Assembly (NCBI GenBank): GCA_944322335.1
Contig: CALUOU010000010.1
Location: 1-48,478 of the forward strand
Direction: 5' to 3'
Length of the DNA: 48,478 nt
From: an uncultured Bacteroides sp.
Lineage (GTDB): Bacteria > Bacteroidota > Bacteroidia > Bacteroidales > Bacteroidaceae
The position numbers and the translations under genes were made by a program. How positions within the stretch are numbered: position 1 is the stretch's first letter; every line of letters starts with the position of its first letter. Of the stretch, positions 1-9,622 are shown piece by piece. Under the pieces are notes generated by a model, which ran no database searches, was not told the DNA's origin, and saw only the letters and a program-made list of their open reading frames with translations.

Positions 1-117
1 GTTGTCTACCAGCACTACACCTTGAGTCTGGACTACTATGAAGCCATCAAGAAAGGACAGAAGCAAAACGACCTGAGGAACTACGGTCTGCAAATGTCGG
101 TGGGTTACCGCTTCTGA
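1..117 (+). CDS. Outer-membrane beta-barrel protein, C-terminal fragment
   Basis: The window opens inside a reading frame in frame 1 that ends with TGA at 115-117, giving the last 38 residues of a protein. The tail alternates hydrophobic and polar residues and ends in GLQMSVGYRF. A terminal aromatic Phe is the usual last residue of an outer-membrane beta-barrel strand recognised by the BAM complex. The rest of the gene lies outside the window, so the protein cannot be named further. It converges on the fucosidase gene, with a hairpin between them. Confidence 0.55.
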   Translation, partial: VVYQHYTLSLDYYEAIKKGQKQNDLRNYGLQMSVGYRF

Positions 118-152
118 CGCGTTCCATAGGCCGCTTTCCTCCGACCGCACAG

Positions 153-190
153 TTGCGGGCACCTTACAACCGTTTGTAAGGCGCCCGCAA
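153..190. terminator. Hairpin between convergent genes
   Basis: A 17-bp stem with one mismatch (153-169 with 174-190) closes on a 4-base loop. It lies between the partial beta-barrel gene on the plus strand and the fucosidase gene on the minus strand. No T-run follows on either strand, so this is a likely shared 3' end or a processing and stability hairpin, not a textbook intrinsic terminator. Confidence 0.5.
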
Positions 191-231
191 TCAAGCCAAC
201 GTCACGATCCTCCAGCAATGGGAAAGCCGCC

Positions 232-2475
232 TTAAAGCAAATCCAGCTCAGCGACTCCGACGGAACGGCTGTGGCCGACGGTCTCGGTCACTTCCACACG
301 GACATAGCGCACCTTCTTCACCGGCTTGCTGAAATATAGGTAACGCTTGGTGGGGTCGTTCACCAGATTGCCGAACACGAAGTCCTCCGCTTTGGTCCAC
401 TTCTTCCCGTCTTTGCTCACCAGCACAGAACCTGCGGAAGCCATGCCGATACCGGGTATCACAGGCGGCTGATAGGCAAAGCCGCTCAAGGTGGCAGCTT
501 TTCCCAAATCAATGGTGAACACAGGCAGTCCGGCCTCTGAGGTCAGGCAATAAGTATCCGGATTCTCGTCAATGGCAGCCTTGGCAGGATGATCCGCCCG
601 CCCATCGCCAGACACCGTGATCCGCCAGTCTTTCTTGACCGCCCCAAACCGCTGCTTGCAGACAGAGCCTTTCTCACCCTGACAGACAGCGACGGCTTTC
701 ACTTCGCCGCTCTCCAAAGGGAAAGGCGCGGTGTAAAGCGCGGACTTTTCATCGGGCTCGCTGCCGTCCGTCGTGTAGTAGACGGCACATCCTTCCGGGA
801 AACCGACCTTCTTCCGCTGGTCGAGAGGCACTGTCCAATTGGCCCAGCTGAACGTGTCCTGCACGGGCGAAAGGGTGACTTCCCCCTCCACGCTGCGCAC
901 AGCCTGTATCTGTGGCGGACGCTGACAGTAGTAGTGGGCAGAGACCAGACTGATGGCCGGCACGGCCCGTGTCTCCAGAATGCGCACACGTATTTTGCCA
1001 GTCTTCACCTCCGGGAAACGAAGGATGCGCTTGAAGCCGATGTTGGTGGCCTGTGCCACTTCTTTCCATTGCCCGTCTATCCATGCGTCCACGGCATGCC
1101 TTTCCACCCGCTCGCTATGAGTGGCCACGGCTTCCTGCAAGAGGACCCGGTTTATAAGCGTTTCTTCCGGTAAGGTGATGACAATCTCCTTTTGAGGCTT
1201 GTCAAGCAGGAGGAACGTGCTTTCATCGTTGTCCAGCACAGCTTCAGGACCTTGCGCCCCCTCCAGCAGGTTCGTGCCATAGGTTTCGCGGATGCGTCTT
1301 CCGGTCTCTTCCAGCACCTCCACATCCATCGGCGAGAAGCGTCCTTCCCGGTTGGGCGGAATGTTGAGCAGGAATATGGAATTGCCTCCCGTCGCCCGCT
1401 CGTAAATGTCGAACACATTGTCGGCATTTCTCACCCCCTGGTAAACATCATCGCGATAGAACCATCCCGCCCGGATGGAGGTGTTGGTCTCCGCCGGCTC
1501 GTAATGCAGATAGTAAGGCTTTTCTTTCTCCAGCAACACCTGACGGGTGCCAAGGTCGCCATAGAGGTCACGGAGATTGTCCGTCACTCTCGGATCCTCG
1601 GTGTAGGCGGCGATCACGTTCCATTCGCTTTCCCGCGTATAGGCGCCTTCGTTGCCGCACCAGCGCACATCCTCGCGACCGAAAATGGTAGCTTCAGGAG
1701 CCAGTGTCCGGATCAGCTCGCGCCACGCTTTATAGTTGTACTTCTGCCCGCCCCGTGTCTTGGGATGCGCTCCGTCGAACCACACCTCGTGGATAGGGCC
1801 ATACTCTGTGAGCAGCTCAAACATCTGGTTCAGGAAATATTCGTTGTAGTCGTCCACCACAAACCTGAACTTGGCGGGATTGGCAAACGGACGTCCCGGC
1901 ACTTCACGAGGGATGGTGCGCAGAGTGTATGCGCTTCCGTTTCCATACAGTCCGTCCGGACTTTCAATCTGATACAAATCGGCAGGCGAGAGGTAAAGCC
2001 CCAGCTTCAAGCCATATTTCCGGCAGGAGGCGGCCAGCTCTTTCAGCAGGTCTCCTTTACCGTCCTGATAGCCTGTGGACATGATACCATGATCGGTGTA
2101 GCGGCTCTGCCACAACACAAAGCCGTCATGGTGTTTCACGGTGAAAACCACCATCTTCATGCCCGCAGCCTTCATGGCCTCACACCATTGGTCGGTATGC
2201 AGCTCCTTCAGGTCGAATATCTTAGGATCCTCTTTCCCTGTCCCCCACTCCATGCGGGTGAAGGTGTTAGGGCCAAAATGCACAAATGCGATAAACCCGT
2301 TTTTCAACGCCTCCAGCTGATTGGGCGTAGGCACCACATGAGCCGCTTTCGCTATCACCGTCTCATCACTGTCGCCCGCTTCTACCAATATGGTACTTTG
2401 AGGCTTGATTTCATTTTGCTGTGCGAACAGCAGTCCGCAGCACGATAAAAGTAAGAATAAAAACAGTTTTCTCAT
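232..2475 (-). CDS. GH29 alpha-L-fucosidase with F5/8C-type C-terminus
   Basis: This is a secreted or periplasmic alpha-L-fucosidase that removes terminal L-fucose from glycans. A signal peptide is visible (residues 1-19, hydrophobic core then CGLLFAQ). The GH29 barrel spans about 50-400, with the family motif HHDGF at 115-119. The nucleophile is probably Asp234 in EVWFDGAHP. A short galactose-binding-like segment follows (about 400-520), then a chitobiase-C-like domain (about 525-615, YYTTDGSEPD), then a discoidin (F5/8C) domain to the end. At 747 residues it fits the multidomain Bacteroides GH29 type. The cleaved linkage cannot be told. It sits 135 bp downstream of the amidase gene on the same strand and is separated from the xylan PUL by housekeeping genes, so it is probably unrelated to that PUL. 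Confidence 0.88.
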   Translation of the reverse strand: MRKLFLFLLLSCCGLLFAQQNEIKPQSTILVEAGDSDETVIAKAAHVVPTPNQLEALKNGFIAFVHFGPNTFTRMEWGTGKEDPKIFDLKELHTDQWCEAMKAAGMKMVVFTVKHHDGFVLWQSRYTDHGIMSTGYQDGKGDLLKELAASCRKYGLKLGLYLSPADLYQIESPDGLYGNGSAYTLRTIPREVPGRPFANPAKFRFVVDDYNEYFLNQMFELLTEYGPIHEVWFDGAHPKTRGGQKYNYKAWRELIRTLAPEATIFGREDVRWCGNEGAYTRESEWNVIAAYTEDPRVTDNLRDLYGDLGTRQVLLEKEKPYYLHYEPAETNTSIRAGWFYRDDVYQGVRNADNVFDIYERATGGNSIFLLNIPPNREGRFSPMDVEVLEETGRRIRETYGTNLLEGAQGPEAVLDNDESTFLLLDKPQKEIVITLPEETLINRVLLQEAVATHSERVERHAVDAWIDGQWKEVAQATNIGFKRILRFPEVKTGKIRVRILETRAVPAISLVSAHYYCQRPPQIQAVRSVEGEVTLSPVQDTFSWANWTVPLDQRKKVGFPEGCAVYYTTDGSEPDEKSALYTAPFPLESGEVKAVAVCQGEKGSVCKQRFGAVKKDWRITVSGDGRADHPAKAAIDENPDTYCLTSEAGLPVFTIDLGKAATLSGFAYQPPVIPGIGMASAGSVLVSKDGKKWTKAEDFVFGNLVNDPTKRYLYFSKPVKKVRYVRVEVTETVGHSRSVGVAELDLL

Positions 2476-2610
2476 AAACTTTAAAAAACGCTGTTAATTG
2501 ATTAAGAAAAAAGATCACATTACTGTCACATGAATCATTGGCCATCCTCAGGGATGTGCTGCCGTGTCTTTAAAATAGGTTTGCCAGCCAGCCGCACTCC
2601 AAAGCGCCTG

Positions 2611-3624
2611 TCACTTCTCTTTCCTATAGTCGGCGATAAAGCCTTCCATCAGCCATTTGGCCAAAGCCTGCCGATTGGAGCTAAGGACGAAACGGCGTTG
2701 GTCGAAGGCGTTCTGGATGTTTCCCAATTCCACAAAGACAGACACGGGAACGGCGTTGACCAGCACATACAGCCCCCTCGCGCTGACACTCCCGTCAAAG
2801 CCACGGTTAGGCTGATGGAGGCCGTACTTCTGCTCAAAGGTTCGCTCGATGGTCTGAGCCAGACGTTTCCCCTTTACGCTATTAGGGGCATGATAGAAAA
2901 ACACGTCGGTCTGTTCGCGTTTGCTCCGGCTGTCGACATGCAGGAAGATGGCCCTGCAATACTTATAGCGCTTGCGGTCTTTCTGATAAAGCCTGTTTAT
3001 CTTCACACACCGCTGCTGAAGCCTTGCCGTTTGCCCCAAAGGGATGGGGTCGCCCATACAGGTTTCCCTCGTGCTGTTTGACAAATAGCGGTCATTGCGG
3101 ATGCCGTCCTTCGCGTCCTGGATGATGATATGCACCTCAGCCCCTTCCTGCATCAGGTTGCGGGCCAGGCGCAAGGCTACGTCATAGGCATATTCATCTT
3201 CGTGCAATTCTCTCTTTCCGACACGCCCCATCGCCCCCGGATCGGGTCCTCCATGTCCGCTGACCACATAGAAGCAAGCCCCCTTCAAGCGGCTTCCGGT
3301 GATTTTCACCTGAGAAAGCTCCTTTCCGAAAAGCGGCTCGTAAAGAGTGGTTCCGGCATCTTTTCCTTGCCGGGAATCCGCTTTTTCCCCGCGTCCTTCC
3401 CGCAAAGGAGGCAGCATGTATCTCACGCCCAGAAGCAGCTCCTTCTTTCCACGCAACCGCTTCTGGTTCAGGCGCAAGAACTCATTGTAGTAAGCCCTTC
3501 CAGGCCGATTGAAGCGTTCCAAAAACGTCGAGATGCCTTCTCCGTTGCGAGGAGTGGCATATTGCTGAGCCATACAGCTTAATGACCCCCAAACAATTAA
3601 ACACAGAAACAAGAGCTGCCTCAT
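2611..3624 (-). CDS. N-acetylmuramoyl-L-alanine amidase with LysM-like N-terminus
   Basis: This is an exported zinc amidase of the Amidase_3 fold, predicted to cut the bond between N-acetylmuramic acid and L-alanine in peptidoglycan. A signal peptide (about residues 1-20, ending SCMAQQ) precedes a LysM-like stretch (about 25-75, from GEGISTFLERF to YMLPP) that may bind glycan strands. The catalytic domain shows the expected zinc and acid set in order: His in SGHGGPDPGA, Glu/Asp in ELHEDEYAYD, His in FLHVDSR, and Glu in VELGNIQN. The length of 337 residues is usual for Bacteroidales members. It is divergent from metY across a 199-bp gap. The amidase call is firm; the LysM call is weaker. Confidence 0.85.
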   Translation of the reverse strand: MRQLLFLCLIVWGSLSCMAQQYATPRNGEGISTFLERFNRPGRAYYNEFLRLNQKRLRGKKELLLGVRYMLPPLREGRGEKADSRQGKDAGTTLYEPLFGKELSQVKITGSRLKGACFYVVSGHGGPDPGAMGRVGKRELHEDEYAYDVALRLARNLMQEGAEVHIIIQDAKDGIRNDRYLSNSTRETCMGDPIPLGQTARLQQRCVKINRLYQKDRKRYKYCRAIFLHVDSRSKREQTDVFFYHAPNSVKGKRLAQTIERTFEQKYGLHQPNRGFDGSVSARGLYVLVNAVPVSVFVELGNIQNAFDQRRFVLSSNRQALAKWLMEGFIADYRKEK

Positions 3625-3766
3625 AATAGATCCTAATTAATCATTGTATTTCTCCTGACACACATCTGGCTCCCGCCCTTCCGGAAAAGCATGAAAAATC
3701 CACCCATTTTTAGACAAACATGCGTTATTTTTCCATTTGCGGTGGACAAATATACATTATTTTCCG

Positions 3767-3774
3767 TACTTTTG
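3767..3774 (+). promoter_or_regulatory. Bacteroidetes-type -7 box for metY
   Basis: TACTTTTG matches the TAnnTTTG -7 consensus, about 50 bp before the metY start. No TTTG lies at the expected -33 spacing; a TGGACA at 3743-3748 is the nearest candidate. A reverse-strand CAAATATA at 3747-3754 reads TATATTTG on the minus strand and could serve the divergent amidase gene, with overlapping promoters. Confidence 0.55.
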
Positions 3775-3823
3775 CATCGAAAATACGTTAATAATAAGAA
3801 AACCAATTAATAAAGACAGCAAT

Positions 3824-5104
3824 ATGGCAAAACAATTCAAGCCGGAGACCTTGTGCGTACAAGCCGGATGGTCTCCTAAAAAGGGCGAGCCGCGTGTGCT
3901 CCCCATCTACCAAAGCACGACATTCAAGTATGAGACCAGCGAGCAAATGGCCCGTCTGTTTGACCTGGAAGAAAGCGGCTACTTCTATACCCGCCTGCAA
4001 AATCCTACCAACGACGCAGTGGCAGCCAAAATCGCCGCCCTCGAAGGAGGCATAGCCGGCATGCTGACCTCCAGCGGACAAGCGGCCAACTTTTACGCCA
4101 TCTTCAATATCTGCCAAGCCGGCGACCACTTCGTCAGCTCTTCAGCCATCTACGGAGGCACTTTCAACCTCTTTGCGGTCACCATGAAGAAGCTGGGCAT
4201 TGAGGTCACCTTTGTCAGCCCCGACGCCAGCGAAGAAGAGATTTCAGCGGCTTTCCGTCCCAACACCAAAGCCCTGTTTGGAGAGACCATCTCCAATCCG
4301 GCCTTAGAGGTGCTCGACATCGAGAAGTTCGCCCGCATCGCCCATAGCCACGGCGTTCCCCTGATCGTGGACAACACCTTCCCCACCCCCATCAACTGCC
4401 GCCCCTTCGAATGGGGAGCAGACATCGTGGTACACTCCACCACCAAATACATGGACGGACATGCCACATCGGTGGGTGGAGCCATTGTGGACAGCGGACG
4501 TTTCGACTGGGAAGCCCATGCGGACAAGTTCCCCGGCCTGTGTACTCCCGACGAGTCGTACCATGGCCTGACCTATACGAAAGCCTTCGGCAAAATGGCC
4601 TACATCACCAAAGCCACCGCCCAACTGATGCGCGACTTGGGCAGCATCCAATCGCCCATGAACTCGTTTCTGCTGAATCTGGGTCTGGAGACCCTGCACC
4701 TGCGCATGCCGCGCCACTGCAGCAACGCACAACGGGTGGCCGAGTACCTGCAAGGGCATGAAAAGGTGGCATGGGTGAACTATTGCGGCCTCCCCGGCAA
4801 CAAATATTACGAACTGGCACAGAAATACATGCCAAACGGCTCGTGTGGCGTCATCTCCTTCGGACTGAAGGGCGGACGCGACGTGGCTATCCGCTTCATG
4901 GACTCGCTGAAGCTGGTCGCCATTGTCACCCATGTGGCCGACGCGCGCACCTGTGTGCTGCATCCGGCCAGCCATACCCACCGCCAGCTCACCGACGAAC
5001 AGCTCATCGAAGCCGGCGTGCGTCCCGACCTCATCCGTTTCTCGGTGGGCATCGAGAATGCTGACGACATCATCGCTGACATCGAACAAGCGCTGAAAGC
5101 ATAA
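3824..5104 (+). CDS. metY: O-acetylhomoserine sulfhydrylase / aminocarboxypropyltransferase
   Basis: This PLP enzyme of the Cys/Met-metabolism family makes homocysteine from O-acetyl-L-homoserine and sulfide in methionine synthesis, in the cytoplasm. The PLP Schiff-base lysine is Lys208 in HSTTKYMDGH. Other family marks are YTRLQNPTNDAV near residue 65 and SSGQAANFYA. The frame is open upstream to 3737, but that start would lie ahead of the predicted -7 box (3767-3774). The ATG at 3824 gives MAKQFKPETLCVQAGW, the normal family N-terminus, and a usual length of 426 residues. It is monocistronic, with a promoter upstream and an intrinsic terminator 18 bp after the stop. Confidence 0.93.
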   Translation: MAKQFKPETLCVQAGWSPKKGEPRVLPIYQSTTFKYETSEQMARLFDLEESGYFYTRLQNPTNDAVAAKIAALEGGIAGMLTSSGQAANFYAIFNICQAGDHFVSSSAIYGGTFNLFAVTMKKLGIEVTFVSPDASEEEISAAFRPNTKALFGETISNPALEVLDIEKFARIAHSHGVPLIVDNTFPTPINCRPFEWGADIVVHSTTKYMDGHATSVGGAIVDSGRFDWEAHADKFPGLCTPDESYHGLTYTKAFGKMAYITKATAQLMRDLGSIQSPMNSFLLNLGLETLHLRMPRHCSNAQRVAEYLQGHEKVAWVNYCGLPGNKYYELAQKYMPNGSCGVISFGLKGGRDVAIRFMDSLKLVAIVTHVADARTCVLHPASHTHRQLTDEQLIEAGVRPDLIRFSVGIENADDIIADIEQALKA

Positions 5105-5121
5105 CCCCTCCTTTTGAAAAG

Positions 5122-5159
5122 GAAGCCGGAGGAAACACTGCTCCTTCCGGCTTCTTTTT
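5122..5159 (+). terminator. Intrinsic terminator after metY
   Basis: GAAGCCGGAGGA (5122-5133) pairs with TCCTTCCGGCTTC (5142-5154) with one bulged base, followed by TTTTT at 5155-5159. It lies directly downstream of the metY stop. Confidence 0.85.
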
Positions 5160-5437
5160 CGCCCAAAAATCATCCGATTTCATTCAATCTCCCCCTCTTT
5201 TCTTTTAAAAAAACACAAAACCCTCAAACAGGCTAACAATCTCGCACAATTATCCCTAAATTTGCAAGCCAAAATGAAAGAAGAAGGCGAATCAAGCCGC
5301 ATTCGGGACATTAGGATAAGAAAATAGGGGATAATCAGAATAAAAGGAACCGAGAACGCTATTAAACTCCTGCATTCTTCATTTCTCAAAATGGAATTTA
5401 TAAAAACAGTATAACTTAACATTCACACACTAAAACT
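5160..5437. other. AT-rich intergenic region upstream of maeB
   Basis: With the metY terminator this makes a 333-bp gap between metY and maeB. A possible -7 box, TAAATTTG, lies at 5257-5264 on the plus strand with no good -33 partner. It would give a maeB leader of about 165 nt. A minus-strand frame (5180-5422) has no recognisable protein features and is taken as chance. No RNA gene was recognised. Confidence 0.4.
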
Positions 5438-7732
5438 ATGGCAAAGATAACCAAAGAAGCCGCTTTGCTCTACCACTCACAGGGCAAACCCGGAAAAATC
5501 GAAGTAGTGCCTACCAAGCCCTACAGTACCCAAACCGACCTTTCGCTGGCTTACAGCCCGGGCGTGGCCGAGCCTTGCCTGGAAATCCAGAAAGAACCGC
5601 TGAACGCCTACAAATACACCGATAAAGGCAACCTGGTGGCGGTCATCTCCAACGGCACAGCCGTGCTTGGCCTGGGAGACATAGGCGCCCTCAGCGGAAA
5701 GCCTGTCATGGAAGGCAAGGGACTGCTGTTCAAGATATATGCGGGCATTGACGTGTTTGACATCGAAGTCAATGAAAAAGACCCTGACAAATTCGTAGAA
5801 GCGGTGAAAGCCATCGCGCCCACTTTCGGCGGCATCAACCTGGAAGACATCAAAGCGCCCGAATGCTTTGAGATCGAACGCCGCCTGAAGGAGGAGCTGG
5901 ACATCCCCGTCATGCACGACGACCAGCACGGCACCGCCATCATTTCCAGCGCCGGCCTGCTGAACGCATTGGAAGTGGCAGGCAAGCGCATCGAAGATGT
6001 CAAGATCGTGGTGAACGGCGCCGGCGCCTCAGCCATCTCGTGCACCAAGCTTTACCTCTCGCTCGGCGCACGGCTGGAGAACGTAGTCATGCTGGACAGC
6101 AAGGGTGTCATCTCCAAACAGCGCACCGACCTGAACGAACAGAAGAAGTTCTTCGCTACCGACCGCACAGACATCCACACCCTGGCTGAAGCCATCAAGG
6201 GAGCCGACGTATTTCTGGGACTCTCTAAAGGCAACGTGCTCTCGAAAGACATGGTTCGCTCCATGGCCCCCTCGCCCATCGTGTTCGCCCTGGCCAACCC
6301 CACTCCGGAAATCTCCTATGAAGATGCCACGGAAGCCCGCCCGGACGTGCTGATGGCTACCGGACGCTCGGACTATCCCAACCAGATCAACAATGTCATC
6401 GGTTTCCCCTATATCTTCCGTGGCGCGCTGGACACCCACGCCAAAGCTATCAACGAAGAGATGAAGATCGCCGCCGTCCGCGCCATCGCCAACCTGGCCA
6501 AACAGCCGGTGCCCGATGTGGTGAACGCCGCTTACCACGTGAACAACCTGAGCTTCGGACGTGACTACTTCATCCCGAAACCTGTGGATCCGCGCCTCAT
6601 CACCGAAGTGTCGTGCGCCGTGGCCCGCGCCGCCATGGAAAGCGGTGTGGCCCGCACCCCCATCGAAGACTGGGACGCTTACCGCCTGCGCCTGCGTGAG
6701 CTGATGGGATATGAAAGCAAGCTGACCGCACAGCTGTATGACATCGCCCGCAGCAATCCGCAACGGGTGGTATTCGCCGAAGGCATCCACCCCAACATGC
6801 TGAAAGCCGCTGTGGAGGCTAAAGCAGAAGGCATCTGCCAGCCCATCCTGCTGGGCAACGACGAAATCATCGCCAAAATGGCCAAACAGCTTAACCTCAG
6901 TCTGGAAGGCATCGAAGTGGTCAACCTGCGTCACCCCAACGAACAAAGCCGCCGCGAACGTTACGCCCACATCCTGGCCACCAAACGTGCGCGCGAGGGC
7001 GTGACCTACGAAGAAGCCAACGACAAGATGTTTGAGCGCAACTATTTCGGCATGATGATGGTGGAGACAGGCGACGCGGACGCCTTTATCACCGGCTTGT
7101 ACACCAAATACAGCAATACGATCAAGGTCGCCAAGGAAGTCATCGGCATTCAGCCTGAATTCAAGCACTTTGCCACCATGCACATCCTCAACACGAAAAA
7201 GGGCACCTTCTTCCTGGCCGACACGCTCATCAACCGTCATCCGGACACAGAAGCGCTGGTAGACATCGCCAAACTGGCCGAGCGCACCGTGCGTTTCTTC
7301 AACCATACTCCGGTGATGGCCATGCTGAGCTACTCGAACTTCGGAACAGACACCGACGGAAGTCCGGTGGAAGTGCATCAGGCTGTGGACTACATGCAGC
7401 AGACCTATCCGGATCTGGCCATCGACGGCGAAATGCAAGTCAACTTTGCCCTGAACCGCGAACTGCGCGACCAGAAATATCCGTTCACCCGCCTGCTGGG
7501 CAAGGATGTCAACACACTGGTGTTCCCCACCCTGAGCGCCGCCAACGCCGCTTCCAAGCTGCTGCAGGCCATGAACAATGACATGGTGGTCATCGGCCCG
7601 ATCCAAATGGGACTGAACAAGCCGATCCATTTCACCGACTTTGAAAGCTCCGTGCGCGACATTGTCAACCTGACAGCCGTGGCTGTGATCGACGCTATTG
7701 TCGCCAAAAAGAAAGCAGACCTTCAGAAATGA
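5438..7732 (+). CDS. maeB: NADP-type malic enzyme fused to phosphotransacetylase-like domain
   Basis: This cytoplasmic enzyme decarboxylates malate to pyruvate with reduction of NAD(P), linking the C4-acid branch to pyruvate. The malic domains occupy about residues 1-430. They show [12 protein letters not shown] near the start, the metal and substrate region MHDDQHGTA, and the dinucleotide motif VVNGAGASA. The C-terminal part (about 430-764) resembles phosphate acetyltransferase. In MaeB homologues this domain is generally thought to be regulatory, not catalytic (family knowledge). The length of 764 matches MaeB. The stop overlaps the start of a small membrane-protein gene (ATGA, 7729-7732), so the two are probably co-translated. 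Confidence 0.93.
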   Translation: MAKITKEAALLYHSQGKPGKIEVVPTKPYSTQTDLSLAYSPGVAEPCLEIQKEPLNAYKYTDKGNLVAVISNGTAVLGLGDIGALSGKPVMEGKGLLFKIYAGIDVFDIEVNEKDPDKFVEAVKAIAPTFGGINLEDIKAPECFEIERRLKEELDIPVMHDDQHGTAIISSAGLLNALEVAGKRIEDVKIVVNGAGASAISCTKLYLSLGARLENVVMLDSKGVISKQRTDLNEQKKFFATDRTDIHTLAEAIKGADVFLGLSKGNVLSKDMVRSMAPSPIVFALANPTPEISYEDATEARPDVLMATGRSDYPNQINNVIGFPYIFRGALDTHAKAINEEMKIAAVRAIANLAKQPVPDVVNAAYHVNNLSFGRDYFIPKPVDPRLITEVSCAVARAAMESGVARTPIEDWDAYRLRLRELMGYESKLTAQLYDIARSNPQRVVFAEGIHPNMLKAAVEAKAEGICQPILLGNDEIIAKMAKQLNLSLEGIEVVNLRHPNEQSRRERYAHILATKRAREGVTYEEANDKMFERNYFGMMMVETGDADAFITGLYTKYSNTIKVAKEVIGIQPEFKHFATMHILNTKKGTFFLADTLINRHPDTEALVDIAKLAERTVRFFNHTPVMAMLSYSNFGTDTDGSPVEVHQAVDYMQQTYPDLAIDGEMQVNFALNRELRDQKYPFTRLLGKDVNTLVFPTLSAANAASKLLQAMNNDMVVIGPIQMGLNKPIHFTDFESSVRDIVNLTAVAVIDAIVAKKKADLQK

Positions 7733-7914
7733 GAAGGCGGCTCTCCCGAACACAAATCGTATGCATAGCGCTGCTCTGGGCTGCGCTATGCTACCTTATC
7801 CTGACTCACACGGAGAGGATCGACGGAACGGTCATCGCCACCCTGCTGATCTCGGCAGGCTTTGTGTTCGTCCCGATTATCCAATCGCTGAAAGGCAGAA
7901 ATGACAAAAACTAA
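7729..7914 (+). CDS. Small two-helix membrane protein coupled to maeB
   Basis: This 61-residue protein has two hydrophobic helices (about residues 9-25 and 33-52) joined by the short polar loop THTERIDG, with a basic N-terminus (MRRRLSR) and a charged tail (KGRNDKN). Both ends are therefore probably cytoplasmic. No family was recognised. Its ATG overlaps the maeB stop as ATGA, and a strong terminator follows directly. This suggests a genuine second cistron, not a chance frame. The role is unknown; the inner membrane is the likely site. Confidence 0.6.
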   Translation: MRRRLSRTQIVCIALLWAALCYLILTHTERIDGTVIATLLISAGFVFVPIIQSLKGRNDKN

Positions 7915-7920
7915 TTTGAA

Positions 7921-7952
7921 AAGGAGGATGCGTCCGGCATCCTCCTTTTTTT
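7921..7952 (+). terminator. Intrinsic terminator of the maeB operon
   Basis: AAGGAGGATGC (7921-7931) pairs perfectly with GCATCCTCCTT (7937-7947) around a 5-base loop. A run of seven T (7946-7952) overlaps the stem's last two bases. Confidence 0.92.
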
Positions 7953-8057
7953 ATCCCGGCAGGCCTTGTCCGGGAGCCGACAGAATGCTTTCATGCCTTT
8001 CAAACGCTCCTTTTTTAATAAAAATGTTGGCCAATACAGCATTTTCTTTGAATTTTG

Positions 8058-8088
8058 TTTGCCAGTTCCATTTTTATGTGTACTTTTG
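8058..8088 (+). promoter_or_regulatory. Consensus Bacteroidetes promoter for gdhA
   Basis: TTTG (8058-8061), 19 bases, then TACTTTTG (8081-8088) matches the TTTG-N19-TAnnTTTG sigma-ABfr consensus exactly. Transcription should start near 8095, leaving a leader of about 55 nt before gdhA. Confidence 0.85.
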
Positions 8089-8148
8089 CAACCGCAATCA
8101 GCTTTTATGATAGACAAATGAACAAATAACCAATAAAACAATAAATTT

Positions 8149-9486
8149 ATGAACGCAGCTAAGGTATTAGAAGATTTGAAAAGACGGTTCCCCAACGAGC
8201 CGGAGTATCACCAAGCAGTAGAAGAGGTGCTCTCTACCATCGAAGAAGAATACAACAAACATCCCGAATTTGAAAAGGCAAACCTGATCGAACGCCTGTG
8301 CATCCCCGACAGAGTTTATCAGTTCCGCGTGACATGGGTAGACGACAAAGGAAACGTGCAGACCAACATGGGTTACCGCGTGCAACACAACAACGCCATC
8401 GGCCCGTATAAAGGCGGCATCCGTTTCCACGCTTCCGTAAACCTCGGCATCCTGAAGTTCCTGGCATTTGAGCAGACTTTCAAGAACTCCCTGACTACCC
8501 TCCCTATGGGCGGCGCAAAAGGCGGATCGGACTTCTCGCCCCGAGGCAAGAGCAACGCCGAAGTGATGCGCTTCTGCCAAGCCTTCATGCTGGAGCTGGG
8601 ACGTCACATCGGTCCGGACATCGACGTGCCGGCCGGTGACATCGGCGTAGGCGGCCGTGAAGTGGGCTATATGTTCGGCATGTACAAGAAACTGACCCGC
8701 GAGTTCAGCGGCGTGCTGACCGGCAAGGGACAGGAATTCGGCGGCTCGCTGATCCGTCCGGAAGCTACGGGCTACGGAAACGTCTATTTCCTGATGGAAA
8801 TGCTGAAGACGAAAGGCATGGACCTGAAAGGAAAGACAGTGTTGATCTCCGGCGCAGGAAACGTGGCGCAATATACAGCGGAAAAAGTGCTGCAACTGGG
8901 CGGAAAGGTGCTGACCATGTCTGACTCCGATGGATATGTATATGACCCGGACGGCATTGACCGCGAAAAACTGGACTACATCATGGAGCTGAAAAACCTC
9001 TACCGTGGACGCATCCGCGAGTATGCCGAGCAATATCCCGGCGTGAAGTATGTGGAAGGCGCACGTCCTTGGGGTGAAAAGGCCGACATTGCCCTGCCCT
9101 CTGCCACTCAGAACGAAATCAATGGCGAGGATGCCAAGAAGCTGGTGGCCAACGGCGTGATAGCCGTCTCCGAAGGTGCCAACATGCCTTCTACGCCAGA
9201 AGCGATCCGCGTGTTCCAGGAGGCCAAGATCCTGTATGCTCCGGGCAAGGCTGCCAACGCCGGCGGTGTGTCAGTATCGGGTCTGGAAATGACTCAAAAC
9301 TCCGAACGCCTGTCTTGGAGTGCGGAAGAGGTGGATCAGAAACTGCACTCCATCATGGAGAACATCCACGAGAACTGTGTGAAATACGGCACAGAGCCCG
9401 ACGGCTATGTAAACTACGTGAAGGGCGCCAATATCGCAGGCTTCATGAAGGTGGCCAAGGCCATGATGGCTCAGGGCATCGTCTGA
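8149..9486 (+). CDS. gdhA: Glutamate dehydrogenase
   Basis: This cytoplasmic enzyme interconverts 2-oxoglutarate plus ammonium and L-glutamate with NAD(P)H. It is the main ammonium-assimilation route in many Bacteroides. The substrate-binding lysine lies in PMGGAKGGSDF (Lys124). The N-terminal dimerisation domain is followed by the Rossmann motif SGAGNVAQYTA. The length of 445 residues fits the hexameric small GDH, and the resemblance is to the NADP-type enzyme. Cofactor choice is not proven by sequence alone. It is monocistronic, with a consensus promoter upstream and two hairpins downstream. Confidence 0.95.
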   Translation: MNAAKVLEDLKRRFPNEPEYHQAVEEVLSTIEEEYNKHPEFEKANLIERLCIPDRVYQFRVTWVDDKGNVQTNMGYRVQHNNAIGPYKGGIRFHASVNLGILKFLAFEQTFKNSLTTLPMGGAKGGSDFSPRGKSNAEVMRFCQAFMLELGRHIGPDIDVPAGDIGVGGREVGYMFGMYKKLTREFSGVLTGKGQEFGGSLIRPEATGYGNVYFLMEMLKTKGMDLKGKTVLISGAGNVAQYTAEKVLQLGGKVLTMSDSDGYVYDPDGIDREKLDYIMELKNLYRGRIREYAEQYPGVKYVEGARPWGEKADIALPSATQNEINGEDAKKLVANGVIAVSEGANMPSTPEAIRVFQEAKILYAPGKAANAGGVSVSGLEMTQNSERLSWSAEEVDQKLHSIMENIHENCVKYGTEPDGYVNYVKGANIAGFMKVAKAMMAQGIV

Positions 9487-9521
9487 TAAAGGATCAATGA
9501 AGGGTTGTGTATGACCCGCGC

Positions 9522-9545
9522 AAGGACGAATGTGCAACCGTCCTT
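9522..9545 (+). other. Short hairpin after gdhA
   Basis: AAGGACG (9522-9528) pairs with CGTCCTT (9539-9545). No T-run follows. It lies between the gdhA stop and the stronger terminator at 9578 and may be an accessory 3'-end structure. Confidence 0.4.
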
Positions 9546-9577
9546 ACAAATAAAATCGCCATAGCAAATTAGACAAG

Positions 9578-9622
9578 AAGGCGGAAGCGAACCGGGAATG
9601 TTCAGCTTCCGCCTTTTCTTAT
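9578..9622 (+). terminator. Intrinsic terminator after gdhA
   Basis: AAGGCGGAAGC (9578-9588) pairs perfectly with GCTTCCGCCTT (9605-9615), followed by a T-rich stretch (TTCTTATT). It ends gdhA transcription. Confidence 0.85.

Noticed and set aside
232..2475. Fucosidase as part of the xylan PUL
   Set aside because: Separated from the PUL by five unrelated genes on the plus strand with their own promoters and terminators, plus the amidase gene; fucose is not a typical glucuronoxylan side chain.
5180..5422. 80-residue minus-strand frame between metY and maeB
   Set aside because: No recognisable family and the frame covers the likely maeB control region; AT-rich sequence explains its hydrophobic look.
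5477..7753. Long minus-strand frames opposite maeB
   Set aside because: Shadow of a strongly conserved enzyme gene; no domain, signal peptide or promoter supports it.
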